DNA from: Armillaria gallica
Taxonomy: Eukaryota; Basidiomycota; Agaricomycetes; Agaricales; Physalacriaceae
Length of the DNA: 64,000 nucleotides
Assembly (NCBI GenBank): GCA_037576215.1
Contig: JBANDB010000011.1
Span: 1,612,001 to 1,676,000 of the forward strand
Reading direction: 5' to 3'
Shown: positions 12,664 to 25,538 of the stretch, one piece after another
Numbering within the stretch: position 1 is the first letter of the stretch
Layout: the number at the start of each line of letters is the position of its first letter
The notes under the pieces: model-generated
What the model was told of the DNA's origin: nothing
The model's database searches: none
Seen by the model: the letters and a program-made list of their open reading frames with translations, nothing else
Made by a program: the position numbers and the translations under genes

Positions 12664-15576
12664 ATGGGACAAATTCTCAGTGCTGTCTGCTTTCGGAGCG
12701 CTTCCGTTAACAATCATAAGAAGTCCTTTTTGTTACTTTTCTCCAGCCGTCATAGTTTCACAGATTTGAGAACGGGAAAAGGACAAACGACACAAGCAGC
12801 CGCAGGCAGAGACGCACCTGTTTCGTAAGGACATGCACTGTCGACATTTCATGCTCTAGTTGACCCCACCGATATGCAGGCGCGCAACCTCCGAGCCGTT
12901 CACGTCAAACATCACGGAGAATGATGTCACCCCCAGCGAACAACATCCCAGCAGCAGTAATTCGTCGTCTTTCATCTTCATTTCACCATCACACTCAAGT
13001 CTTCGCTACAGATTTGACCGCGGATTTGGGCGCCACCCAGGCGAGACAGGTGTCTGTAGGTGGAGGTACACCGGCTCAGTGAGAAGGACGACTCCTTTGG
13101 TGCTTCTGCTGGGCTTATCATCATCTTGTAGGGGAGAGCACCAGACCTTTGCGCTGGTCACATCAAACATCGAGGAGAATGATGTCATCCCCAGCGAACA
13201 ACCTCCCAGCAATCCAAGCAGCGGTAATTCGTCCTCTCTTGTATTTATTTCAGCATCACACTCACGTCTTCGCTACAGATTTATCCGCGGTGTTGGGAGC
13301 CCCCCAGGCGAGACAAGAGCCTGTAGGTGGAGGTACACCTGCTCAGTAAGAAGGACAACTCCTCTGGTGCTTCTGCTGGCTTACCATCATCTTTTAGGGG
13401 AAAGCACCAAACCTTCGCGCTGGTCATTGGTATCAACGAATACAAATTCATAGAACCCAAGCAAGATTTAAAGTGTGCCGTTAAGGACGCCGAGAACTTC
13501 AAGAATTATCTTCTTGAGGACCTGGGTGTTGCTGCAGATAATATCATCAACCTTCGAGACGAGAAGGCTACAAGATCAGCTATTATCAATCAATTCAGAC
13601 AGCTCGAGGGCGATCCGAAAATAGTGCCAGGCGAAGTTGCAATCATCGTATACTTCGCCGGGCACGGAGCCCTCGCCACTAAACCAGATGAATGGTCAGA
13701 CTGGGTATCCACCGACAAGAATATTGAGATGTTGTGTCCTGCTGATATCGGTGCCCTGGACGCAAACGGCGAAGTCATTGAAGGGATCCCTGATCGAACG
13801 ATCAGCCGGCTTCTCCTTGATCTATCAATAGCGAAAGGGAATAACATCGTACGTTGCAGATCCTAGGACGCACACAGACAGTTGATGCCTTTTTAGACGT
13901 TGATACTCGACTGTTGTCATGCCGCCGGAATAAACCGTGGCGCTTCAGAAGATTCGCGGGTACGAAACTTCAAAAACCATCAAAGCCTGTCGCCCAGTTG
14001 CGACGAAGACATCTATTCACGCAAATATGGGACTAGATTGTACCAGGACAAGAAATCAAGCTTTTCAAATTCCATCTGGGGCTCGCATATTCTCTTGGCA
14101 GCCTGTAGGCGCGATCAATCTGCGCGGGAGGAGGGCGAACAAGGCATTTTTACAAGTGCTTTGCTCAAGGCTCTGAAGCAATTCGCCTCAAGGGGTCTCT
14201 CCCCTACGTACGACTCATTGATGAACTGTCTTAGCATGCCGGATCGGTAAGTATCAAAGTATCTTATATCGCTCTGAACTGAGCGACGCGTAGAAGTCAG
14301 ACACCACAATGGGATGGAAAGCATATCCATCGGCGTTTGTTTGATAGCTGGCAAACTCCTGCCGATAGCTTTATGATCCGTTGTTATAAAGTCGAATCCG
14401 CGACTGACCATCTTATTCTATCCGCCGGGTCCCTTCATGGCATCACGGAGAATTCAACCTTCGAAATCTTCAAGCCGGATTCAATCCACCCGGATAAGAC
14501 AAATACCCTTGCGGTCTTGACAGTGACACAGGTCCAAGACCACGTCTCCCACCTTCTGCTTACTCCTCCCTACTCCTCCCTCTTCGACTCGCCGGATAAT
14601 GAACAGCGCTATTGGCATGCACGATTGGAGAAAGCATCTGGTCCCCCAGAGCTTAATGTCTATTGCAACGACTCGGGTGTCCTGGACAGTATCCTCAACG
14701 AGAACTCTGAATCTAGGATCACTGCTACTCTCCGCCGCGTCACAAATCCAGACCACGCTGATCTCTGCTTGACGGTCAAAAAAAAGGATGTTTCCATTGA
14801 CATAGGAAAGAGTCTCAGGGCAAAGATCGAGTTCCCCTCTGATTTTCCCCCTTATACAATGAGAATAAGCCATTCTCCTTCTCCAATCAGTTCTGTGACT
14901 GACATCCGAAACTTTATCAATCACTTTGCGCATTTCATCTCCCACCTGATGCCGCGGAGTCTGGGCACAATGGAACAATTCCCCTGCGTCGAATTGAACA
15001 AACTACAGAGTGCCAGACGTGGCAAGAAGTTAGAACCAGGTAGTGAGGTCATACTCAAGGAAGTCGAAAATGGTGAATTCGCGGAGCTGGTACTATCCGA
15101 AGACTGTTATGGGTTTACAATCCATAACAACTGCAACGTCGATCTGCACGTTTATCTCTTATACTTCGATACTTCAACATTAGCAATCGGTATGTTGTGT
15201 GGCATGGTCCTTTCTAGAAGCTGATTCCTTTGCGTGTCATTCAGATGCTTGGTTCTCCTCACAAAAGGTGCAGAAGGAAGGCACCGTCGATGCATCCCTC
15301 AAAAAAGACCAAAAAATTACTTTTGGTTACGGGAAATGTCATGACGGTGTAGACCCAATAAAATTCACTGTCCCAAATGGCCAAGATGTAGATGTCTGCT
15401 TCTTCAAAATTTTGGTGACTACGGAGGCAATTGACGTCGGCCCTATTACACAACCTGAAATTTCCTTATCCATACTACGGGGAGCTGAGCAGTCCGATCC
15501 ATGCACCGATTTTTCCGATTTCTCCAATTTCGAATGGGCTTCAGAAATCGTCACTGTGGTTTCAAAACGTACTTAA
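12664..15576 (+). CDS. Caspase-like protease MC2 with duplicated N-terminal exons
   Basis: The start ATG 12664 (MGQILSA) is homologous to MC1. The donor ending exon 1 is not clear, so the first exon junction is uncertain. Downstream exons 12880-12956, 13012-13078, 13132-13223, 13279-13345, 13398-13848, 13897-14246, 14297-15189 and 15245-15576 stay in phase. The caspase domain has His codon 13663-13665 (FAGHGA) and Cys codon 13915-13917 (DCCHAAG). The C-terminal region matches MC1 and MC3. The N-terminal part carries a perfect-frame tandem duplication, so the strand starting HQTFALV occurs twice, once truncated before the duplicated linker and once as the real start of the caspase fold. From about 13480 to 15190 it is almost identical to MC3. 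Whether the protein is active depends on the unresolved first junction. Confidence 0.8.
12905..13427 (+). repeat. Tandem duplication of about 258 bp inside MC2
   Basis: The two copies start at 12905 and 13163 with tcaaacatc and end at ctggtca. Each copy holds the end of one exon, an intron, a 67-nt exon, a second intron and the start of the next exon. Both copies keep their splice sites and phase. MC3 and MC4 have a single copy. Confidence 0.85.
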
Positions 15577-17502
15577 TCTAGCGAAGGTCTGCCATCCAAC
15601 CTACCCGATAGTCGTCGGAAAGTCCATACCGTTTGGCGGAAATGTGCTCACTTGTTTTTTCATTCAGTAGCTAACTTATGAAATGGCCACCCCCTCTTAT
15701 GAAACTACCCCCACCGTCAGGACTCAGGTCTGATAACCTACCTACCGGTAGTTTGATATATTTGGAACTTCCGTGGCAAGAATACAAATTTAATATTTTG
15801 TTCGAACTACATACAATCAATCCCGTGCTCTCTAACAAGGAACCACATAGTGAAGCCCAAATTATACCCTTCAAGGTCTCCGACTCAAGTTCTCGTTGGT
15901 TATTATTTATTTGACCCCATGTCGTCTTCACGTCGTCCTCTCTGCTGACTCTGAATTTTTCTCTGCTCCGCTTTTGTACGCACATCTACGTTGAGACTGC
16001 TCTCCTACTTCAATGCTACACCATATTGGCTGCTCCACGCTACATATTTGCGGTGAACCACGACGCTACTTCACGGTCTCCTCTCACTACATCTCCTTCT
16101 GGAACAAGGGCGATATCTGCTATCGCCCACCTCTCGCAAAGATAAGAGATGCCAAGACCTTCCGCACGTTCCCTCTGTGGCTTGACCCTTGAACTCAACA
16201 GCCACCCTGACCTCAAGTTCCATTTCAAAACTGCCGAACTTTGTGATGAAGTGATCTGACTGTCGTCGCCTAGAACTGCCGACTTCCCTCATGCTTTCCT
16301 ATCACGCACGGTGGAATATTCCACCTTCAACAGTGCGGCATGCCTTGTATGCCCTGTCTCTTATCATCGATTTCTATCAACGTACTCACTATTGTTCTGG
16401 AAATACGTTCTCTTCAGTTACTTAATGCATTACATCGGTCTGGCTGTGTTCACTAACGAGTGCGTGTCTAGCAACGTGATGTGGACTGCTACTTCAAGGC
16501 AGACTGAGATTAACAAGTTGCGACGGCATACGCTAGCGGCTGAAGCTCAGTAACACCAATTTGGATCACCTTGCCTAATCCAAGATACCGTTCATATCGT
16601 AGGCGAACCTGGTGGCGTCTTTGATGTAGTTCGTGCTGACTGTTTGCTAGGCTATCGTGACCAAACCCCTTGATAGGAATGACGCTAATCGCGTATCTGG
16701 CGTTTTCCCTTACTTGCGTGTCTTGGCCAATCTTATGTTTCAATCGTTTTTAGTTGCATATGTTCCGCATCCGAATCGTGTCACTACGCGCATCATCAAA
16801 GCTGTCCTAAAAAGTGTGTGGCGCCAACTCTTATCGTCGCCTGCTGTAAGGCGGGAGCGGGCAAACTGTCACTTCCTACGAAGGGATAGCGCCTATCGCC
16901 ACCGGCAACTCTCAATTGCTGTATGCAGTAGTCTTCAAATAGGCCGGTTTCCTTTGTGTCTACGATGACTGGGTTTTATGGTATTTGCTCAATATGCCCA
17001 TCCATGCGCCGAGCGGTGAGGCTCTATAGGAAAATCAAATAGCAACGTTAGTACCACCTCTGAAATCTTCTGTCCCATATCATTATTCCACTCAAGTTCA
17101 GAGCAGCTGTTATATCCGGCGCTCGCTGACTCTTTCCGGGCGAAGGATTTATCGAACCTGAACTTGAATCTACCTGTAAATTAGAGGAACACTAATTCAC
17201 CGATTACATCCTTCCCCGATCCAAGGATCTCGTCGAGGCCATTGGACATCGTATGGCACGTCCGAGTCCAAATCGAATTTCCGACAATATTGCGATGAAG
17301 AAGAGAGCAACAGCTGAATTGTGCAGCGTTAAGGAGGTAAACACTCAAATGTTTGAGTGCCGAGAGTCAGAGGGCTGGGGATGATCGCAATACGGCTTGA
17401 ACATTTGATTGACCCAAGGTACATGTATTCTCTTGCTTCCATGCGATCTGGGTACTGTTTCCAAGGGGGTCCGAGGATTGCAAAAAACTACATCCACTCG
17501 AC
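15577..17502. other. MC2 3' flank, then no recognised gene
   Basis: Bases 15590-15920 match the 3' flanks of MC3 and MC4 (cttatgaaatggc, then aagaatacaaatttaatattttg), so flanking DNA was duplicated with the gene. The rest, to 17502, has only short frames on both strands that I cannot assign. Confidence 0.4.
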
Positions 17503-17570
17503 TTTTTTTTTTAGGCCCCAGCCAGCCGACCGACCGACCTCCGTGGGAATAACATACTAAGTTGGTGCAA
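17503..17570. repeat. Short dispersed element, copy 1 (T-run + CGAC repeat)
   Basis: A run of T followed by AGGCCCC and a GACCGACCGACC tract, then tccgtgggaataacatac. Three relatives lie within the next 1.2 kb. Confidence 0.55.
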
Positions 17571-17858
17571 AACATACCGTATTGGTAAGCGCACCGCCAC
17601 CGGCAAGCCAACATTACCGGTATAGCCGTCATCGATAGGTGGCAGTGTTGACCTACCATATTCCCTGACCCCCTTCGCATGGGACACAAAATCACCAAGA
17701 CACTTCAGAGCCTATATGTAAAGGTCAGAAGCAATGTTGAACTTATTTTATTCAGTTTTGACTGTGTGCATGACAGGAATTACCCCAAAAAGTCTGAAAA
17801 AAAATCGATAGAGAATTCAAGGGGTTTCAAAAACTTTAATAAATTACATTGCGTCTCA

Positions 17859-17925
17859 TTTTTTTTAAAGCCCTCGACGGGGCGACCGACCGACCACCGT
17901 GGGAACAACATACCATATTGGGACG
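17859..17925. repeat. Short dispersed element, copy 2
   Basis: A T-run, AAAGCCC, then GACCGACCGACC and accgtgggaacaacatac, almost the same right end as copy 1. Confidence 0.55.
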
Positions 17926-18603
17926 CTTGCATACGTCTTCGGGATACTCATCTCATCGTCTTCTCTTCTTTCCTGGACGTGCAGCCTCGCATGACTCACA
18001 AACCCTATTACTAGCTCTCCGTCCTAGTCCAACACAAGTCATGTGGTACTGTTTTTGTATTAGGTGAGGACCAATTGAAGCTCAAAAACCACTCACTAAA
18101 CCTGTTTCACAGCCCTCCTGTTTGCATGCGATGATGCCCTCGTCGATCTGATCACAATCAATTTCCTCGCTACATACGCAAGTCCGCAAGACTGCATGGA
18201 AGTCTCTTGCTTGCCGTGTCCGTCCACTTCGGGTTCTGGGGGCATCTGTGAAGGGTACTTATTGTGTCATTCTGTGGGTTATCACAGCACCAATGTTGAT
18301 CATCTCGTTGCATGCTAGACATAGTACTTTCCTGTAGTTCATTAGTGTAAGTAATTATAAGCTCAATTAAATGACATAAATCTTCCCTGATTTTGTGCTC
18401 AAGATGTCTCTTGAATCAGTCTGTGCCATCTTAACTGAATATGGACGAAATTTTGCCATTTTATTTAAAGCCTTGGCAAACATCGAGTGCAAACAAACCA
18501 TTAGTTATGAGTAAACAAGCCTATTATTCCACTTCAGATCACCAAAAAGTGCATTCAAAATCTCTATGAACCATGTACAAGTACGAAAAAAATCTGCATA
18601 CAA

Positions 18604-18765
18604 ATTTTTTTTAAGGGCCCTTCAGACCGACCGACCGACCGACGGGATGTGCCGGAACAACGGGCCGGGAACCCCTTGAGAGAATTTTTTTTAGTCCCCA
18701 TCGAGCCGACCGACCGACCAACCGGGTGTTCCGGCTTGATGGTCCGGTACCCCCTTGACTGTTTC
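18604..18765. repeat. Short dispersed element, copies 3 and 4 in tandem
   Basis: Two adjacent copies (about 18604-18682 and 18683-18765) each run T-run, GCCC or TCCCC, GACCGACCGACC, then a CCGG-rich part ending in CCCCTTGA. Their right ends resemble each other more than copies 1 and 2. Confidence 0.55.
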
Positions 18766-18936
18766 CCTTTGCACGGGCATGAGTAATTCGTGCATTAGGA
18801 ACTTCGAAAGCGCATTCTGACCTGATCCAAAATGAAAGCGTGATTTATGTAACGTGTAATAAACCAGCACCTGTTACCTTGCTTGTCAAGGTCTCTCTAG
18901 GTCTATAATCTTCGCTTACCAAGGAGAAGTGATCAC

Positions 18937-19834
18937 ATGTTGCACATGATAATTCCAAAACATACATATCTGATAGTTCCTTTGTTTCTCCCAATTCATC
19001 CCATGTCGTCTCTGAATGGAGAGAGTATAACTCGTACAGTGGATCTAATCGATCTTACTGAAATAGTAAACATTCTCCATGAATGTGACGTGCATTACTG
19101 TACTATTATGACCGGATATTCACATAACGCGTAACACGGCCTCGTAATATGAAGATCTGTGAACATCATAACGCGTAACAGGCCCTTTTGGTGCCTCAAA
19201 TTACTCAATATAGTGATATTTGTTCGGTCCGGCTCACGCCGGACTGCCTATTAAGGTATATGACATCATAATGAAGATGTGGTTCTGTGAAGTGCATAAC
19301 ACGAAAAAATAACCCATGAAGATACGGTCGTAATAGTACAGTACCTGCGGAGAGGATAAGTACCATGCACCTGACACCGTTATTCAGATCAACTTGCAAT
19401 CTGCCATTGCAACGCAAAGAAAAGCTGTATACTATTTCCTTGAACAATGCAATAATTCACTACATAATACTATCCAAGACATCTGCCAGAAACGACACAA
19501 CCACACCGCTTCTTCCTCGAACATTACTGACACATTAGATTTAATGGATCTAGATGTGATACTAGGTATCCTTCGCCAATGCAATGTAAGTTAATCTTTC
19601 CCTGTGGGACAATACTTTGAACATATATTGAAGGTCAATCCAACTGCAATTTCCACACAAAGAAACACTGTATATTATTTCATTCAACAATGCAATATCT
19701 CTCTGCAAGAGACTATCAAGAACCTCTGTGTTGACAAACACAAGCAAGCGAACAAAGGTAAGAAGCCAGTTAAGAGTACTAAATGTAGAGCCGAGAGCAT
19801 GGGAGAAACGAGCGCAAAAAAGAGTCGGGCTTGA
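18937..19834 (+). CDS. Unknown gene remnant with a repeated exon
   Basis: Three short frames share a repeated protein pattern. DLIDLTEIVNILHECD (near 19040-19090) resembles DLMDLDVILGILRQCN (near 19540-19590). AIATQRKAVYYFLEQCN (near 19400-19450) resembles AISTQRNTVYYFIQQCN (near 19640-19690). A plausible intron (gtaagttaatc to attgaag, 19588-19636) joins the last two parts in frame. I do not recognise the protein. The gap at 19090-19380 holds no clear exon, so this may be a decayed gene; the start is not determined. Confidence 0.35.
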
Positions 19835-20887
19835 GTCCTTTGTATTAGTGGAAGCACACCAAAAGTTGGCAGATTTGACAATGTACATTATACGAGAAGA
19901 TGAAATTATGAGCCAACCGTGATGAAAACCAAGAAAGCAAGGTATCAAAGTCGGCGACCGACGACCGCTAGTGAGTAAAGATACGAAAAAAAAACGTAGG
20001 TCTCGTGACGTTCACTCCTCTTGGCGCACATACCGGGTGGTGGTGGTGGTGGTTTTTATTCTGATCAAATGTCCCTGAGAAGGAAACGAACCAGAGTCCA
20101 TACTACACGCCGTGTGCTACCTATATACCGTCATAATACACTATGCTACGGGACCGAACACATATCTGGCCTCACTGATACGGACATGTCCCCGCAAGGT
20201 ACAGCGTCACAGCCCTAGCACAGACAGTGTGAAATTGAGATAAAAAGCAGGCGAGAGGCACCCGGATACAGCCGACGGGAGGACAGAACCTTAAAAATAA
20301 TGGTCATCCAACCAGCGCGCCTGTAGACAGTGCAATCTGCGCACTGCGCAGCAGAGACGGTAGAGCAATGCTAATGATATACACCTCAGCGCAGAGTTTG
20401 AGGGCAATTGCGACCAGAAGAATGTCATAAATGACTATCACGACGTGACTGGTGCGCACATAGGCCACTGAATGGCAGCGAAGCGTTGACCCAAGATCAA
20501 AAGATTAGGGCACGAGTGCAGCATCGCTGTATCCGGCTCGTCTACCAAAGGCAGAGGCATCAGACTTAGGCCATGAACACTTCCAACTTCCAAGCCCGAG
20601 TTCCTGGCGAGAAGACAGTCACCAAAGTTTCGAATCGGGCGTCATCCGGGCAATCTGCGAGCCATCCATCAAAGTAAGCACTCTCAGGGCTATATGCAAC
20701 GTCTTGCAGCACACGGAGAGGCTATCCAAATCTGACGAGGCGAGAATTTAGGCCCAAAGAGCAAACCGCGAAAATCGATGGTGGTGTTGGAGATCAACAA
20801 CTGATGAGTGGGAGCAACCACATTTTGCGAGCGCAGGCAAGCACATAGTTCATACAGAATGACCTAACCGACCCAACGGTGAGGTTG
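19835..20887. other. No recognised gene
   Basis: Only short frames and a small GGT repeat near 20036-20052. Nothing with a domain or paralogue. Confidence 0.35.
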
Positions 20888-22353
20888 CATCATGCAGGAT
20901 CACCTAATGTAGCTTGCCAAGATACTACCGAGGGAAATAGTGATTTTTATTATCCCCGGCGAGCTGGGAAAAGTGGGAGAAGGAGTTTGTGAAGAGCTAC
21001 GAAGACGCTGAGCAGGAAGAAGAACCAATTATGGATGCGGGTGTGGGCGAATGGGTCGCTCGAGTACTAAAGGAGGTCTTGGGGTATGTCATCCCCGAAA
21101 CAATAGACTTTTTTGAGTGCGGAATGGATGCGCCACAGGCCGCGAGGATACGGAGGAGGATTGGACGGTCGCTGAAGGTCGACCTCGAGACTGACTTTGT
21201 ATACCGGCACTCGACGGCAAGGAGGCTCGTGTCGGCAATAGAGGAAGTGAGGGCGGGCCGGTATCTTTCTGAAGGAGTGCGGAGGGAAGAAAAGATGCAA
21301 CAGATGCTGGAGAAGTACCGTGCTGAGATGCTTGGGAGCAAGGTGGTCCTTCTCCTTGGATCAATGGGAAGCCTGGGATGTTTCCTCCTAGCGAGATTGG
21401 CAAAGGATCCAGAAGTCAAATGCGTTGTCTGCATTAACCGGCGCGGAGGGCGAGAGAGGCAGGAGGCGGAGATAAAAAGACGAGGTGCTGGAGTCATCAA
21501 CTGGTACAAAATCCACATGTTAGAAATTCCCGATCTTGGCGACGTCGACGACCAGTTGGACGGTGTAGACGACGTGACGCACATCATCCACAACACGTGG
21601 CCAGTCAACTTTTCCCAAGGATTGGACAATTTCGAAGGACATGTTCGGGGACTCGTCAACCTTGTCAAGATAGCTCGGAGATCTTCGGCGAAGGACGTAC
21701 GCGTGCTGTTTGCGTCGTCGATTGCTGTTGTCGGTCAGTATCCCTCGCAGCCGGTACCAGAGCAACTTGTCCCACCGGAGTCGACGGCTGAGTTTGGGTA
21801 CCCGGAAGCCAAGTGAGTGTGTGAAGAGTTATTGCTCTCACTCGAGGGGAAGGTCTGAGGGAGCTCAGTGAGGATTGGGCAGATGACTGGGGCAGAGGGA
21901 GCCGGGGCTTGGAATGAGAGCGAGCATTTCCCAGTCATGGTGGGTGCGAGCAAAGCTGTCAGAGCGCTTCCCAGGCTAGAGGGAACGCTGTCCTGGCTAC
22001 CCGTCAACCGTGCCAGTTGGATCATCATCGAGCTCTTGTTTTCCGAGTGCTTCAAGCCGATCTACCACATGGAGAACCCTGCTCGTCAGGAGTGGACGGC
22101 GGTGATCGATGATTTGGCGGATATACTTGAGATACCCGATTTGGATTACGCGGAGTGGCTCGAAAGAGTGAGAGGGAACGAGCAGGTGAACAAGCTGATT
22201 GGGTTTTCGGAACGAGACTTCGAACGGTTGGCGAGCGGTGGCGTAGTACTGGGGATGGAGGAGGAGACGAGGGGAATGAGAGAGCCCGGCATAGTTGGAA
22301 GAAAGGAAGTCGAAGAGTACGTTAATTATTGGAGGGGCGTGAGCATCCTTTGA
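20888..22353 (+). pseudogene. NRPS-like fragment, unit C (end of A, T and reductase domains)
   Basis: It starts with decayed scraps of the A-domain C-terminus (atgcaggatcaccta, then the ISPGEL and KWEKE regions). It then reads in one frame from 20989 through the carrier domain (CGMDAPQ, where the phosphopantetheine Ser of MDSLQ is replaced) and the reductase to 22353. Two nonsense codons interrupt it: TGA for Trp at 21814-21816 and TGA for Arg at about 21857. All else aligns without frameshift to unit A, so this copy died by point mutation after losing its adenylation domain. Confidence 0.85.
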
Positions 22354-25190
22354 GACACTGTCCATGTAATTGTATACTTGTAATAATATCATAGACTTCA
22401 CGGCCTGGTATTAATGGATTCCCTGTGAACAGTTGGATCCATTCAGCATCAATGTGAGAACCATGGACTCGTTTCACGTACCTCATCCATTCAATGTCAT
22501 TGGCGTTCCTCTACTGAGGCGAGTTTCCGCTAGCGCAATTGTAGCTACACCTCCCAGCCTCGCTGATAGAAAAATGATACCTTAACATTGTTAGATTCGG
22601 TTAAAAAAGGATATTCTTTGTGAACAGTCGGATCCATCCAGCGCCAATGCGAGAACCACGGACTCTTTGCACATACAATGTGATGATTTGTAGCCAACGT
22701 GCGTCGCGCGACCTGCAGACAAGAAAAACCGACCCTACAAGAAAAGAACACCGACCCTACAAGAAAAGAACAACGATCCATCGAAAGACCATCAATTTCA
22801 TTCAATGCCGTTGATATTACGATAAGTCATTGGTGCCGGAGAGGTTCTGCCTGTATAATTACGTTTGAAAATGTCCCTGCAGATAACGTGTCAGCACCCA
22901 CTTCAATAGTAAACATACGGAAGATACACATTTTTGTTGCCGTCAATATTGTGACCTCCTCCGCCTCGCCATGCGTTGTGAGGGAGAAAGAGGGTAGCGC
23001 ATATATGAAGGATTTTGTGACCAAGAGGTGTTAGAGTACATGGCGAGCACAGGAGTGCCAGCGACATCGTTGGCTTGAGATAGATGGATAGATAACCGGA
23101 CAAGGTCCCAAAAAGGAATGCCGGGGTTCTGTGCCGCCACTAAACGTGTCACAGACTATAACACCCCATGTCGCTGTGATACCCTCAGTTGCGAGCCAAG
23201 GACGTCTCACGGATTTAAAGTGTTGCACGTTACGCCAAGGGAACCTCACGAAGAAAAGAAATAAGGGACAATGCATTCCGCAGTCAGACGCCCTACTATC
23301 CATCAACCATACATATCTACTATACAACGAGTGAATGTGGGAACTCCCCTCTCATTGGCTACATAAGTCGCGCTTTTCATTGGTTCTTCTATTTTTAGGC
23401 CTGATTTCCATCATGTGTTCGTTCTTCTCCCTCCAGGTCGAGGAGACATTTTCTTTGTCCTTTACGTTCTTCACGTTCAGCCTTCCTTGCGATATCTCAC
23501 TGTATTTATGCCATTATGTCTATCAGATCATGGGGAAAAGAATTTCAAGAATTTAGAAGCCCTGAATTTCGGTCCTGGAGGTACACCTTTGATATTCAGA
23601 AACAGTGTTTACTTCGATATTCCCAGCAGTTCTGTGACTGGCTTTGATGGCTCTTTATCTTGAGCTTGCTATTCTCGGGCGTCAAGCGGCTTGCAACTTG
23701 CGGTTCTGCCAGTGCGCGACCTCAGTGCTATGATATCTCCTCTCTGGTCACCATAGGATTCCTCCCTCCCTTCATCAAAGCGCGTTCAGTCCCCGACTCA
23801 CTGACATATGACAGCCTGGTCTCCGTGAACGACTCTTTTCCGTCAAGGCAACGTATTGTCATTCGTTGAGCAAGTATGGGATGGTCAAGAAAGGGCGAGG
23901 TAGAGGGGAATTGGGAGATATGCGGCGATGGGACTGGGAGGATGGTGGCATATGTGTCGGGTATGGTAAGCACTCTCCGTTAACTCAAATTTATAAGCAC
24001 TAATCCTGGCCAGGCAGCTCTATCCTACAAACGACTACTCGAAGCATCAATGCATTGAGTATCAACTTTTGTCAATGTACCGACATCGTCATCTGGCAAG
24101 CTAGCCCTGGACAGTGTGAAGATAGGGAAGTAATGGCTGCAATGATGCGATGACCTGGGAGCAGGATGATGGGAGATAGCGGCACCTGCAGCCGGGAACG
24201 GTAAGTCACTAATCATCTCACTATCTGCATGCATTGAACCCCCTCCGTAGCCCAATCTCATTCCCGCTCATTAACGCGACTTCTTCTCAGACGCAAGCAC
24301 CAAGTACTACGCTTCAAGTACCCATCATGCTCCCCAAAACTGATGAGGTTTTTTTGACCTGGGCGGCGGTTTTTCCCCAAACTTCAAAGGCGCCTGCAAA
24401 CATGGATTGCTGGGAGTGGGAAAAGTTTGTGTTCTACCTGGTGCTGGAGTCTTCTGGGATCTCCTCATATGTTACAGGCATCATGGTACACCACAACTAT
24501 AGTCAATCTATGCTCTCCGTTGCCATGAAGAAGGCTGTCTGCCTGGTTTTGCTCTGTAGAGCATGAAGTGCTGCCAGTGACAGGTGTGTTGCTCTGGCAG
24601 TTTTATGGCCAAACTGCATACTGAACATCCATCTGTAGAAACTATTTTATTTGACCATATAGCACGGCGAGCAAAGAAGTAACGTCGAAGGGCATCATGA
24701 CAACGCGGAACTTCGAGAACAATTGACTGGTAAGGGCTAATATGTATGAAGGTATGCCATGCCAAGCTGAAACTGTCGAGGACTGACAATTAGCTGTTAT
24801 AGCTGCTACCCATGAAGCCAACAACCGGCATGGGATATATCGAGTGTCATTGTTCTTACTACTTTTTGAATATACACCTTACTCGCTATTGCTTCCAAGT
24901 CCTATTATATGTCATTCAAGCCGTTATCTCTTATTGCACATAATTATACTGTGTTTCAATGTATTTTACCTGAAAAATACAACACTTCACGGGTCCCCGC
25001 TAGTACACATACATACATAGAGAAGGAAAAGGTCGCTAATGATGTCGTTGTGGCGGAACTAAACTATCAACAACACCACCAACACCACCTACATATAGTA
25101 TTAATATATCCATAAAAGGACTGTATTTTAAATATATTGTCTGTCTCTCCTTTTAGAAACCAAACGAGCCTTCAGCGCTCACGAAGCAGG
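22354..25190. other. NRPS 3' flank, then no recognised gene
   Basis: Bases 22360-22600 are a copy of the NRPS 3' flank. The following 2.6 kb has short unsupported frames on both strands. A 22-bp unit is present twice in tandem at 22728-22771. Confidence 0.4.
22728..22771. repeat. 22-bp direct tandem repeat, two units
   Basis: The unit accgaccctacaagaaaaga plus ac occurs at 22728-22749 and 22750-22771 without mismatch. Confidence 0.8.
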
Positions 25191-25538
25191 GAACTGGTTG
25201 CTTATTGCACTTCTCGCTTATCTTCCAGGTCTATCATCCATCAGCAACTTAATGTATTCTGTTGACGGCGTCCACATGCCTACGGTCCCTTGTGACTTGC
25301 CGTTGAAGACGTAGGTGCCAGTAATCACCCTGGAATGTCGGGTTGAATTGGCGCTTTCGTTGTCTGAACTGGTCTAAGTAGAGCGGGCGCTTAAGGTATC
25401 TCGACAAGGCACTTAGAGATGGGAACTTCGTTACCAGAGCAATATATATATGCCTATGGAGAATACACTATCGCTAACTTCTAAGTCTTGCCTCGGAATA
25501 GTACCCGAGTACATCCTATTGCGCAATCGTCAAACATC
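25191..25538 (+). promoter_or_regulatory. MC3 promoter region, shared with MC4
   Basis: This stretch matches 40840-41172 upstream of MC4 over its whole length, including the TATATATAT box at 25443-25451. It is unlike the MC2 upstream region, although the MC3 body is nearly identical to MC2. Confidence 0.6.

Noticed and set aside
22728..22771. CRISPR-like or satellite array
   Set aside because: Only two units, directly adjacent and without spacers.
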